A program made the translations under genes and the position numbers. From positions 186,001 through 250,000 of the forward strand of contig NZ_WBXO01000002.1 of NCBI RefSeq assembly GCF_008933955.1: a stretch of DNA of 64,000 nucleotides. The letters are read 5' to 3'. Of this stretch, positions 50,200-58,330 are shown piece after piece. How positions within the stretch are numbered: the stretch's first letter is position 1; the number at the start of each line of letters is the position of its first letter. The notes under the pieces were generated by a model. It was given only the letters and a program-made list of their open reading frames with translations. It had not been told where the DNA came from and made no database searches. Origin of the DNA: Heliorestis acidaminivorans (GTDB taxonomy: Bacteria; Bacillota; Desulfitobacteriia; Heliobacteriales; Heliobacteriaceae).

Positions 50200-51338
50200 T
50201 TATTTTTTGTTTTTTTCTTTTCCATTAAGCTAATTGCTAGGGTGGCTGTTTGTTCAGCTTTGCTTTTCATTTTTTGTGCCCAGGTACGGAAGTGATGGGT
50301 TTCTTTTTCATACTCTTTTAGTATGCGGTTGGTTTCTTCGATTAAGTCTAGTCCTGTGAGGGGAGCGGTAGCACCGAAGGCGGGGCGACCGGAGTCTTCG
50401 AGAAATTCTGTTACTTTGGGATCGTAGGAGATTCCGATGACGGGAACACCTCTTAGTGTGGCGAAGATAAGGGCGTGCAGACGTACGCCCACTAAGAGTG
50501 AGGACCTTCCGATGATTGTCATGGCTTGTTCAAAGTGCAGATCGCGGCTGAGGGCTTTGGCTCTGGGGTGGTTCAGTTTTCGTTCCATTTCTTGCCCTAG
50601 CTCTACGTCTTCTCCGGCGTGCATGGGCAAGAAGGTGATGGTCCATCCTTGCTTGAGCAGATGCTGAGCCAGTTCAAAGGAAGCTTTTTCGATGCCCATG
50701 CCGTCCCATCTTCGGAGGCAGAATACGGCTTCAAGAGTACTGGTAGCATTCTCTTTGTTTTGTCCTATTAAATTATCATGATGCTTAGGGCAACAATTGT
50801 TCAAGCCTTGCGGCTCTTGCTTGTCCAGTTCAACAAGGGCAAAAACGGGATCGACAGTAACGTGGATTGGTGGTTTGTGTACGCCCATTTCTCTCAATCT
50901 TTGGGCAGAGGCTTTGTCACGCAGGGTGATGAGGTCAACATGGTTAGCTACATGTCGAATAAGGTTTTGGCCTAGTTGACCATTAACAGGTCCGATGCCC
51001 TGAGCATAGAACATAACCTTGCGTCCTAATAGGTGAGCAAGGTATACAACGAGAAGATAATAGGGTATGGTCATAGGCCCTGTTACGTCTTGAAGTAGAC
51101 TACCACCTCCACTGATGACGAGGTCGGCTTCTAGGAGGACTTTCAAGACTGCTAAAGGGTTATAACGGTGAACGGCCTCAACGCCGTGATCGCGTCGCGT
51201 CACGGCTGGTTGGCCTGAAAGCACAATGATTTTCAGGTTAGGACGCAGGCGGCGCAAAGCAGTGATCATGGCTTTTAAAAGCGCTTCATCGCCGGCGTTA
51301 TCATATCCATAGTATCCGGATAGTACAACTGTCGCCAC
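50196..51338 (-). CDS. csaB: polysaccharide pyruvyl transferase
   Basis: Adds a pyruvate ketal to a ManNAc-type residue of the secondary wall polymer, the modification SLH domains recognise. It begins VATVVLSGYYGYDNAGDEAL (GTG at 51338, GGAG 9 bases upstream); the longer frame from 51413 has no ribosome site and an unlike leader. The family signature continues as ADLVISGGGSLLQDVTGP, MFYAQGIGPVNG, LITLRDKASAQRLREMGV and the C-terminal VGVRLHALIFATLRGVPVIG. About 380 residues, normal for CsaB. Residues near 200-215 form a short polar insertion. It is coupled to TagA and flanked by SLH protein genes, as expected for the anchor system. Confidence 0.93.
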   Translation of the reverse strand: MATVVLSGYYGYDNAGDEALLKAMITALRRLRPNLKIIVLSGQPAVTRRDHGVEAVHRYNPLAVLKVLLEADLVISGGGSLLQDVTGPMTIPYYLLVVYLAHLLGRKVMFYAQGIGPVNGQLGQNLIRHVANHVDLITLRDKASAQRLREMGVHKPPIHVTVDPVFALVELDKQEPQGLNNCCPKHHDNLIGQNKENATSTLEAVFCLRRWDGMGIEKASFELAQHLLKQGWTITFLPMHAGEDVELGQEMERKLNHPRAKALSRDLHFEQAMTIIGRSSLLVGVRLHALIFATLRGVPVIGISYDPKVTEFLEDSGRPAFGATAPLTGLDLIEETNRILKEYEKETHHFRTWAQKMKSKAEQTATLAISLMEKKKTKNK

Positions 51339-51474
51339 GTATCTCTTCTCCTGCGCATTAACATCCAAATATAGCCGTATTTTAACACGTTTGAGTAATA
51401 CTTGCCAATACAATGACGAGTATAAGGAAATGTAAAGTTAAAGGTACTGTTAATGGTACTGGTAAAGGTAAAGA

Positions 51475-51527
51475 AAAGACAACGACAGTGACTGTGCTTC
51501 TCTTCCTCTGTCTCTGTCGTTGTCTTT
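51475..51527 (-). terminator. terminator of the 51540 SLH gene
   Basis: A 13-14 bp stem, AAAGACAACGACAG on the minus strand, with a loop of about 25, followed by TTTTC; it begins 12 bases after the stop. Confidence 0.8.
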
Positions 51528-51539
51528 CGTCTATTTTTT

Positions 51540-53702
51540 CTATCGTATCTTTTCTATATAGTTTAGGATGATGACGGATGCTTCGGCTCGGGTGGTGTGG
51601 TTATGGGGATCGAAGGTGTTGTTGGGGCGGCCTTGGATGAGGCCTGCGCGGATGGCATTGGCAATATCAGGTCTTAGGTCAGAGCGAACTTGGTTCCAGT
51701 CGTTTAGGTATTCGGGAGTTATGGTGCTACTTTGGTTAGCAAAGTTTATTCTGCCTACGACGGCGCGACCTGCCCAAGCGGCCATTTCTTGACGGGTAAT
51801 TGCTTCATGGGGGCGGAAGTTAGGGCCTTGCTCAGTGACAATGCCTGCCTGTAAGGCTCTCTGTAGTGGTCCTGCATACCATTCGTCAGCTCTTACGTCT
51901 CTAAATGGTGGTGCTCCAGGCATGGAGTAGCCGCCGCCAAGGTTGAGGCTGTTGGCGAGTAGGGTTATAAATTCTGCTCTTGTTGTCTTCTTGTCTGGCT
52001 CAAAGATACGAGGTGCTGTACCGTTAACGAGACCTCGGAAAGCTAAAGCTTCAATCTGAGGTCTAGCCCAGTGTCCAACGGTGTCGATAAAAGGTGCTTG
52101 AGCCGCACCGGCGTAGGGGTTGCCGCTGTAGCTAGGACCACCAGGGTAGTAGGCCTGTGGTGCGCCTGGGCTAAAGCCCTGGTGGTAGCCATAATAGCTT
52201 CCATAGTTAGCGGGATTGTATTGATAGTTAGGATCGTTATAGCCGGCTCCGTAGCCGGGGCCAAAGCCTGGTGGATAACCTGCTGGTGTAGGGGTATGGG
52301 GAGCAAATCCTGGGTAGCCGTAACTACCTGAGCCAGGAGTAAGAGAACTACCAGGGTATAAAGCAGGATTACCTGTGGGTGTTTCAAAGAGGGCGAAACG
52401 TCCAAAACTGGTTACACGACTGTGGACAGAGCGGTTGGCTGTGTTTACGGTGCTAGGTAGTTCACGCCATGTATTACCTTCTTGTTTGTAAATTTTTAAT
52501 GAAGCAGGGTTACTGACATGCCAGTAGTCGTAGTAAAAGGTGATGTGCACAGGATCGTCAGAGGAAAAAGAGTTGACGGTGTATCCATTACGAGAGTAAT
52601 CGGAATAGCGAATCAAATCTAATTCATAAGCTGTGCCTATGCGAGCTTTGCCTGCTGGTGCTGAGGTATTATCTATGTATTCTCTCAGGGCTACAACAGT
52701 GCCACCAGAGCTATCACCTCGGCGAAGCCAACGTGCAGGAATTTGCAGTTCTATATCTGTTGTGCTTACACGAACAGAACCGTCGTCGTAGCCTTGAAGA
52801 GCATCATAGGTAAAGGCAACGTATCGATTAATATTTGTTCTGATATTAAAGTTCCAGCGATCATCAGCATCACTTCGTCTTACTACGACGACGTCAGAAG
52901 AAGATACGCTGTGGTTTAGGGCATTGTCAATAGCTTCTGCGATGCGAGAACGGTCTGTAGTACTTCCGCTACTGCGACCTTCATCACGATAGTCAGTACG
53001 AACTTCTGCAGAGTTGGAACGGTTGCTTTCACGATATTCGTTACCAGAGACGCCTGCTTTATAGGCTCGAACATAACGGGTATAGTAGGTATCTGGTTGA
53101 AGCCCTGTTTCTAGAAAACTTGTTTTGTTAGGGTCAGTTACTCTTCCTACTAGATCTCCGCGATGATCGTAAATCTTATAGCCGCTTGCACCGTAGGCAA
53201 AAGAGTCCCACTGCCAAAGAATTTCTCTTGTGCCTTGTGCTTCGCCACGAAAGTTGATCGGTATGGCTAGTTCGGAAATAGTGACTGTCTTTGTACCTGA
53301 TCGTTTCTGACTGTTATCAGGTAAAATAGCGGCTATTGCGATGTCGTAAGTGTTGTCTCCTAAAGTGGTAACTCGTGCATACTTCTTATTAGTTCCTGTG
53401 TAAGCCTGGGTAAATAAAACTTGTTCTGTACCGCCTCTTAAGTTCAAGACTCTGAATTCTTGAACAGTATCGCCACTATAGAACCACTCGATACGGACTA
53501 CATTAGGACCTGTTACGGTCACCGTAGGCGTTCCCACATTGTAGGTGTAAGTTGCTTCTGCAACAGAAAGTGCCTTATTTGCAATATTTTGAAGGGTTTT
53601 GCTCTTATTTGTTATAGGTATGGATAGTTGAAAAGCAAATAAGAAGAATAAGGCCAACGATAAAGCCAGGGCTTTACGATAGCTAGTTATAAAATGGAAC
53701 AC
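51540..53702 (-). CDS. SLH surface protein with FN3 module and Gly/Pro/Tyr-rich linker
   Basis: Secreted protein of 720 residues. Signal segment about 11-32 (ALALSLALFFLFAFQLSIP). An FN3-like module is at about 150-240 (WQWDSFAYGASGYKIYD, GLQPDTYYTRYVRAYKAG), followed by beta domains and the closing motif RVTSFGRFALFETPTG near 440. A strongly Gly/Pro/Tyr-rich linker spans about 450-550. Three SLH domains finish the protein: DTVGHWARPQIEALAFRGLV, then FRDVRADEWYAGPLQRAL, then LNDWNQVRSDLRPDIANAIR. The GTG start has GGAGG 9 bases upstream. It is likely a wall-bound protein carrying its functional part on a flexible stalk; ligand unknown. Confidence 0.9.
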   Translation of the reverse strand: MFHFITSYRKALALSLALFFLFAFQLSIPITNKSKTLQNIANKALSVAEATYTYNVGTPTVTVTGPNVVRIEWFYSGDTVQEFRVLNLRGGTEQVLFTQAYTGTNKKYARVTTLGDNTYDIAIAAILPDNSQKRSGTKTVTISELAIPINFRGEAQGTREILWQWDSFAYGASGYKIYDHRGDLVGRVTDPNKTSFLETGLQPDTYYTRYVRAYKAGVSGNEYRESNRSNSAEVRTDYRDEGRSSGSTTDRSRIAEAIDNALNHSVSSSDVVVVRRSDADDRWNFNIRTNINRYVAFTYDALQGYDDGSVRVSTTDIELQIPARWLRRGDSSGGTVVALREYIDNTSAPAGKARIGTAYELDLIRYSDYSRNGYTVNSFSSDDPVHITFYYDYWHVSNPASLKIYKQEGNTWRELPSTVNTANRSVHSRVTSFGRFALFETPTGNPALYPGSSLTPGSGSYGYPGFAPHTPTPAGYPPGFGPGYGAGYNDPNYQYNPANYGSYYGYHQGFSPGAPQAYYPGGPSYSGNPYAGAAQAPFIDTVGHWARPQIEALAFRGLVNGTAPRIFEPDKKTTRAEFITLLANSLNLGGGYSMPGAPPFRDVRADEWYAGPLQRALQAGIVTEQGPNFRPHEAITRQEMAAWAGRAVVGRINFANQSSTITPEYLNDWNQVRSDLRPDIANAIRAGLIQGRPNNTFDPHNHTTRAEASVIILNYIEKIR

Positions 53703-53727
53703 CTTGGCTCACCTCCGTGGGTAGGTT

Positions 53728-53777
53728 AAACCACAGAGGCAGAGGAGCGGCGCTCACACTCTGCCTCTCTGTGGTTT
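53728..53777 (-). terminator. terminator of the 53792 SLH gene
   Basis: AAACCACAGAGGCAGAG pairs with CTCTGCCTCTCTGTGGTTT with a one-base bulge, 14 bases after the stop, ending in T's. The AAACCACAGA half-stem recurs in the terminator at 58262-58317. Confidence 0.85.
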
Positions 53778-53791
53778 TATTACACTCTTTT

Positions 53792-55426
53792 CTAGAACAT
53801 ATTGAAGAGTCTGTCTCTGTAGTCCTGCTTTAGGTCGTATTGGAGGAATTCGATGGCTTGGACTAGGACGGCGGCCGCTTCGGCTCTAGTTAGCGGTTCT
53901 TGAGGACGGAAGTTGCCGTAGCTGTCGCCTGTGAGGATGCCTAGTTCTTGGGCTACGTAGATGGAATCGCGAGCCCAGTTGCTAATCTGGTGGTCGTCGT
54001 AAAAGAAAGATGGTGTGTATCCTGATGGGGCTAAGTTGGCTAAGCCGAGGCCACGGACGATTAAGGTGGCCGCTTGCTCGCGCGTCATAAGGCCGTAGGG
54101 GTCAAAGCGTGTGTAGCTAACACCAGCCATGATGTTTTGCGCGTGAGCTAAGCGTACTTCATCAAAGCCTTCCATAGCTGGAGTAACATCGGCAAAAGGT
54201 GATGGATTGTTGGCTATAGCGGCATTTCTCTGCCTTGGTGTACCTGTTGCACCATCATAAGGAGCACGGGCTGATGGTCTGGTGGCATTTTGTGGTTTGG
54301 CCTTTTCCCCTGGCGCTGGCAAGTTGGGGTAACCGGCTGTATAGGCGATCATGCCTGATGGTCCTTCTGGTGAGACTACGCCGAGAGCTTGAACGAAGGC
54401 GCGAGCAAAATCTAATCTGGTAATAGGTTGAGTTGGTCCAAAGTACCCGTCATAACCATTCCAAGCTTTGATACCGGCTAAGCGGTTGACGTACGACTCA
54501 GACCAGTGACCGCGAATATCGGCATAGTTAGGTACGTAGAGACGGTGTAATTTAGGTACTGTTTGTAAGGAAAGTTGCTGTTCGTTACGGTTACGATATT
54601 CATTAGTAATCTGCCTATCAGCACCTTGGCCGCTGACCCATGGTAAGTTGTAGCGAGCTAAAGCGGTAGAACTCCCTTGTTCGCTAATTAAGTAGCCACC
54701 ACTAAAGCTGATATTTACAGGATCGTTGCCGTGATAGCTTACGTGACGATCTGTTGATAAATTGATAGCGTAGTCAATCTGCCCGTCCCAAGCTGTAGCT
54801 AAAGGACCGTTTTGAGCATTTTGTGGTACGTTTACAGGTGTGTATTGAAGGATCTGGGTCATGCGTTGTGTTTCGGAGCGACCCCAGTTGTGGTCATAAC
54901 CTACGGTGTGGCCGGAGATTTCTACAGTCAATCGACCAACATCGCGGTTGACGGTGTAGATTTTTCGGCCTTCCCAGTTACCACCATAGTAGTTGACGAC
55001 AGGATGTTTGTCCTTGGTAACAGCTTTGGAAAGTTGGCCATCGACTAATTGGTAGCGTACGCCGTCTATGGTGATTGTTTCTGTGATGCGATCGAGTTGA
55101 GAATAGTGAACTGATTGTGCAGAGTCTTCTCGCGTTCTGCTTTCTTCTACATAGGTGGCGGAGCGACTTAATTTGTTCTGCCCTGTTACATCTGTGAGGG
55201 TGTAGGTAAAGCGTGTTGTAGTGCTATCACCACGACCGGCGCTAATGTTGACAGTAACTTTACCTTTCATAAGTATGGGCTGACCAGTGATATAGATGAA
55301 TTCTTCATAGTCGTATTCGTTAGCTATGCCGCCTTCTAAGGGCAAATGGCTCGATGCTCCCCAGAGGGTGCTTGGTATGCTGAGAAAGAGGGCCAAGGCG
55401 ATTAGTAAGGGGATGACTTTAGGCAT
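53792..55426 (-). CDS. SLH surface protein
   Basis: Secreted protein of 544 residues with a signal peptide (VIPLLIALALFLSIPSTLWG). The first 290 residues are beta-rich with no family I can name; they include KVTVNISAGRGDSTTTRFTY and NLSTDRHVSYHGNDPVNISF. Three SLH domains close the chain: YADIRGHWSESYVNRLAGIK, then FADVTPAMEGFDEVRLAHAQ after a Pro/Ala-rich linker, then YDDHQISNWARDSIYVAQEL, each with its (T/S)RxxxA motif. The ATG has GGAGG 9 bases upstream. It lies 24 bases after the 55451 gene with no hairpin between, so the two are probably co-transcribed. Confidence 0.88.
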   Translation of the reverse strand: MPKVIPLLIALALFLSIPSTLWGASSHLPLEGGIANEYDYEEFIYITGQPILMKGKVTVNISAGRGDSTTTRFTYTLTDVTGQNKLSRSATYVEESRTREDSAQSVHYSQLDRITETITIDGVRYQLVDGQLSKAVTKDKHPVVNYYGGNWEGRKIYTVNRDVGRLTVEISGHTVGYDHNWGRSETQRMTQILQYTPVNVPQNAQNGPLATAWDGQIDYAINLSTDRHVSYHGNDPVNISFSGGYLISEQGSSTALARYNLPWVSGQGADRQITNEYRNRNEQQLSLQTVPKLHRLYVPNYADIRGHWSESYVNRLAGIKAWNGYDGYFGPTQPITRLDFARAFVQALGVVSPEGPSGMIAYTAGYPNLPAPGEKAKPQNATRPSARAPYDGATGTPRQRNAAIANNPSPFADVTPAMEGFDEVRLAHAQNIMAGVSYTRFDPYGLMTREQAATLIVRGLGLANLAPSGYTPSFFYDDHQISNWARDSIYVAQELGILTGDSYGNFRPQEPLTRAEAAAVLVQAIEFLQYDLKQDYRDRLFNMF

Positions 55427-55450
55427 CCTGGGACACCTCCCTTGGATATG

Positions 55451-58171
55451 TTATTGCACGAAGATAAAGTGGGCTTCGTGGGTTCTGGGGTGGCGGATTA
55501 CTAGGATGGTGTCATTGGGACGAAGGTCTTCGAAGGTGATCTGCTCTTGGTTGCGCATGATGATTGCTTTTTGAGCATTTAGAGATAAGGTTACTGGATC
55601 GGGATCCCAGCGTTGACTGTTTTCTGTCCAGTCACGGAGATCTTTTATGACGATTCTCTGGTTAGTTGGGTTAATCTGGTCGATTCTAGCTAAGGTTGCT
55701 TTTTCTTGTGGTGGCTGATCTGTGGAAGGTGCTTGTGAAGCGTTATGCATGGTGATGGCTACAGGTCGACCATCTTGGACAAAAGCGTAGATGAAGCTGT
55801 GGTCAAAGCGTCCACTAAAGCCATCGGTGAGGAAGTCTCCAATGGTGTTTCTTTCTGGTACTAAACCACGATAGTCGTAGATGACTGTGTCTGGTGCTGG
55901 TTTGATAAAGGCTTTGTCATCTTGACGACTAAAGCTATCCCAGGTGTTATTACGCATGTGGCTGTAGAAGTAGAGTTCAATTGTTCCGTCATTGCTGATC
56001 TCTCTTATAGAACCTTGCACAGGACCGTCTGAGTGTTGTGCAATAGGCATGACATCTTTGTGAGCTACTATAAGTGCCGCTCTGTAGCCAAGAGCGGTAG
56101 CGTCAGCAAAGATATGAATAGCGTCGCCATTTTGCAGATCTCGTACGTCTGTAAGACGTCCATCTCGTAAGACTATAGTGCCATCGTCAAAGCTCATCTG
56201 GTCTCGCATTAAGTGCAGTCTTAAAGTACCACCTGGAATATCGAGAGCAGAAAAGCGGTCGTTAAAGCTCTGTGATGCTGGTGAAGCCATGACCGATAAG
56301 CGCGAGGCGCGGAGACCATCAAAGTTGTTACTTGCACTGAAGAGGACTTCTTGACCTCGTCCATTACGTAAGAAGGAGTCTGCTGTTACGGGGCGACCAT
56401 GAATCATGATGGAGCTACTAGGTTGTAATCTAACTTGTACTTGCCCTGGTTGAGACTGCCACTGATTGCCGCTAAATTTCTGTACGTTCCGTAAGGTTGC
56501 TACTCTGGTGATCTGATTAATAAATTCTATAGTGCCACGGTAGACACCTTCGGCTACGCGGTTAATAGTTGGTATGTCAATGCGAGCTATTTCTGCTCCA
56601 CGATAGTCGGAAAGGCGAATGACCACGGGGTCGCCAATACGAAGGTCACTGAGCCTACCAAACTGTTGCCCTACTCGAACTTCTAGGCCTGGTGAGAAAG
56701 GGTAGTAAACTTCTTGGCCATGCTGATCGACTAAGCGTAGGCCTTGAGGTTCGATGGCTCGTACTCTTCCTTCTCGGACTTTACTGTTTTCTGGAATAGT
56801 CCCTGGGTTCATAACAGGTAGATCAGCTTCTAGAGAAACGATGCGCTCTCCGACAGCGCGGGCTGTAATATAAGTACCGTTAGGAACAACATCCATTGTT
56901 TTTTGTAAGCCACCGATATGAACAGTTGCCCCAGGCACAACGTGACCATGACGGAGCTGACCCCAGGGGTCTTGCACAATTACATATCCTGAAGCAGGAT
57001 CGTAGTCCATTAAAGTGCCTTCTAAGGTACTATCTGTAGTTAGTACACGGATAAAGTGAATTTGCAAAGGCTCTGTTGATGCTGTTGTGGCCTGCTGGGG
57101 ATCACGAGTGGAAAAAGTACTAGGTAAACTAGGCTGACCGGCGATTGGTTGGTTAAGACCATTTGCTGTGGCACTTTGATTAGCATTGACAGAGTATACT
57201 TCAATCTGATCTCCTACGGTGAGGGCATAGCCATCAGTAGGGCCATTTTTCCAGACGGCAACGCCTTGTCCCCAAGGATTGCCACTGTAAGGGCCTGTTA
57301 GTAGGATGGATCTTTTTTCTCCTTGCGGTCCAGCTATGTGAATGCGCCGAACTGGTGTACCACCTGGGCCTGCGCCAACTTGGTCAATATCATAAATAGA
57401 AGCAACAAAAACAGAGCGCCCCTGATTAGCTAGAGCCTTAGGCAGGCTGTTTTTGAGTAAAAAAGCGCCTTCGGCACGAGTCATAGGTCTTGTAGGATTA
57501 AGTAGAAGACGACCGTTTTGAGAAGAACCATTGAGTAAACCTTGTTGTAATGCCCCTTCCATCCAGGGCAAGGTGTTGGCGTTGAGACTTTTCCAGTCAT
57601 CAAAGCTATAGACTTTAGTTTGTGTAGCTCCGAAGACCGGTTCTATTTGTAGAGAGCGAGCTGTCCAGATGGCCATCTGTTCTCTGGTGATTGCTTCGTT
57701 CCAGTAAGGTGTTTGTGGGCCAAAGCGTCCCACCTCTTCTTGTCCTTCGAATAACCCTTTGTTGGTGGCTGTCTCTATCAGACGGGGTGTCCAGGTGATA
57801 AGAGGATCAGGTCGGTTGGGGTTATTCCTTGCTTCTTCTCTCTGAACTTCTTCCATCCAGCCGTTCATGTTGGCTAAGGCAAGGAGAGCGTCACGACGTG
57901 TGAGAGGTCCGTCGGGACGGATCTGTCCTTGGTCGGCTCGAAGCAAGTTATGTATACCAGCTATGTAGAGGGCTTCTTGTGCCCAATGGCCTGTCGCGTC
58001 GGTGTAGCTACCATTGAGTATTAGATTCTGGTAGTAAGGAACTCCTTCAATCTCTGGCGGTAAAATTACAGCTTGAGCTGAATTAGGAACGGGGAAAATT
58101 ACAGAGGCACTGAGGACACAAATTATTATTTTTTTACTTATGTATTTTTTGTAATTATGTACATCTATCAT
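55451..58171 (-). CDS. SLH surface protein with repeated beta modules
   Basis: Secreted protein of 906 residues with a hydrophobic signal segment at 12-33. Three SLH domains lie at the N-terminus (DATGHWAQEALYIAGIHNLL, ITREQMAIWTARSLQIEPVF, LPWMEGALQQGLLNGSSQNG). The rest, from about 250, is a chain of small beta modules such as EGTLMDYDPASGYVIVQDPW, VREGRVRAIEPQGLRLVDQH and EGVYRGTIEFINQITRVATL, which alternate a G-x-I/V-x(3)-D start with a later IGDPVVI-type strand. The same module style fills the middle of the protease at 45499. ATG with AAGGGG upstream. It likely forms an elongated wall-bound stalk; no enzyme motif is visible. Confidence 0.88.
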   Translation of the reverse strand: MIDVHNYKKYISKKIIICVLSASVIFPVPNSAQAVILPPEIEGVPYYQNLILNGSYTDATGHWAQEALYIAGIHNLLRADQGQIRPDGPLTRRDALLALANMNGWMEEVQREEARNNPNRPDPLITWTPRLIETATNKGLFEGQEEVGRFGPQTPYWNEAITREQMAIWTARSLQIEPVFGATQTKVYSFDDWKSLNANTLPWMEGALQQGLLNGSSQNGRLLLNPTRPMTRAEGAFLLKNSLPKALANQGRSVFVASIYDIDQVGAGPGGTPVRRIHIAGPQGEKRSILLTGPYSGNPWGQGVAVWKNGPTDGYALTVGDQIEVYSVNANQSATANGLNQPIAGQPSLPSTFSTRDPQQATTASTEPLQIHFIRVLTTDSTLEGTLMDYDPASGYVIVQDPWGQLRHGHVVPGATVHIGGLQKTMDVVPNGTYITARAVGERIVSLEADLPVMNPGTIPENSKVREGRVRAIEPQGLRLVDQHGQEVYYPFSPGLEVRVGQQFGRLSDLRIGDPVVIRLSDYRGAEIARIDIPTINRVAEGVYRGTIEFINQITRVATLRNVQKFSGNQWQSQPGQVQVRLQPSSSIMIHGRPVTADSFLRNGRGQEVLFSASNNFDGLRASRLSVMASPASQSFNDRFSALDIPGGTLRLHLMRDQMSFDDGTIVLRDGRLTDVRDLQNGDAIHIFADATALGYRAALIVAHKDVMPIAQHSDGPVQGSIREISNDGTIELYFYSHMRNNTWDSFSRQDDKAFIKPAPDTVIYDYRGLVPERNTIGDFLTDGFSGRFDHSFIYAFVQDGRPVAITMHNASQAPSTDQPPQEKATLARIDQINPTNQRIVIKDLRDWTENSQRWDPDPVTLSLNAQKAIIMRNQEQITFEDLRPNDTILVIRHPRTHEAHFIFVQ

Positions 58172-58261
58172 GGGCGCACCACCCCTTTTATGCCTAGTTT
58201 TAAGATTGGGACGTGAGAGGTTGCAGATTAATTAATAGGCCTATGTGGAGGTTAATTAGTT

Positions 58262-58317
58262 AAAGGGGTAAACCACAGAGATTAGAAAGACCTTTTTTCT
58301 TCTGTGGTTTACCCTTT
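58262..58317 (-). terminator. terminator of the giant IPT/TIG gene
   Basis: AAAGGGGTAAACCACAGA (58262-58279) pairs with TCTGTGGTTTACCCTTT (58301-58317), 14 bases after the stop, with T's at the stem end. Confidence 0.85.
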
Positions 58318-58330
58318 AGTTCTTTATGAT

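Noticed and set aside
52043..52405. Overlapping frame in the SLH gene at 51540-53702
   Set aside because: It is a by-product of the Gly/Pro/Tyr-rich coding stretch in another frame.
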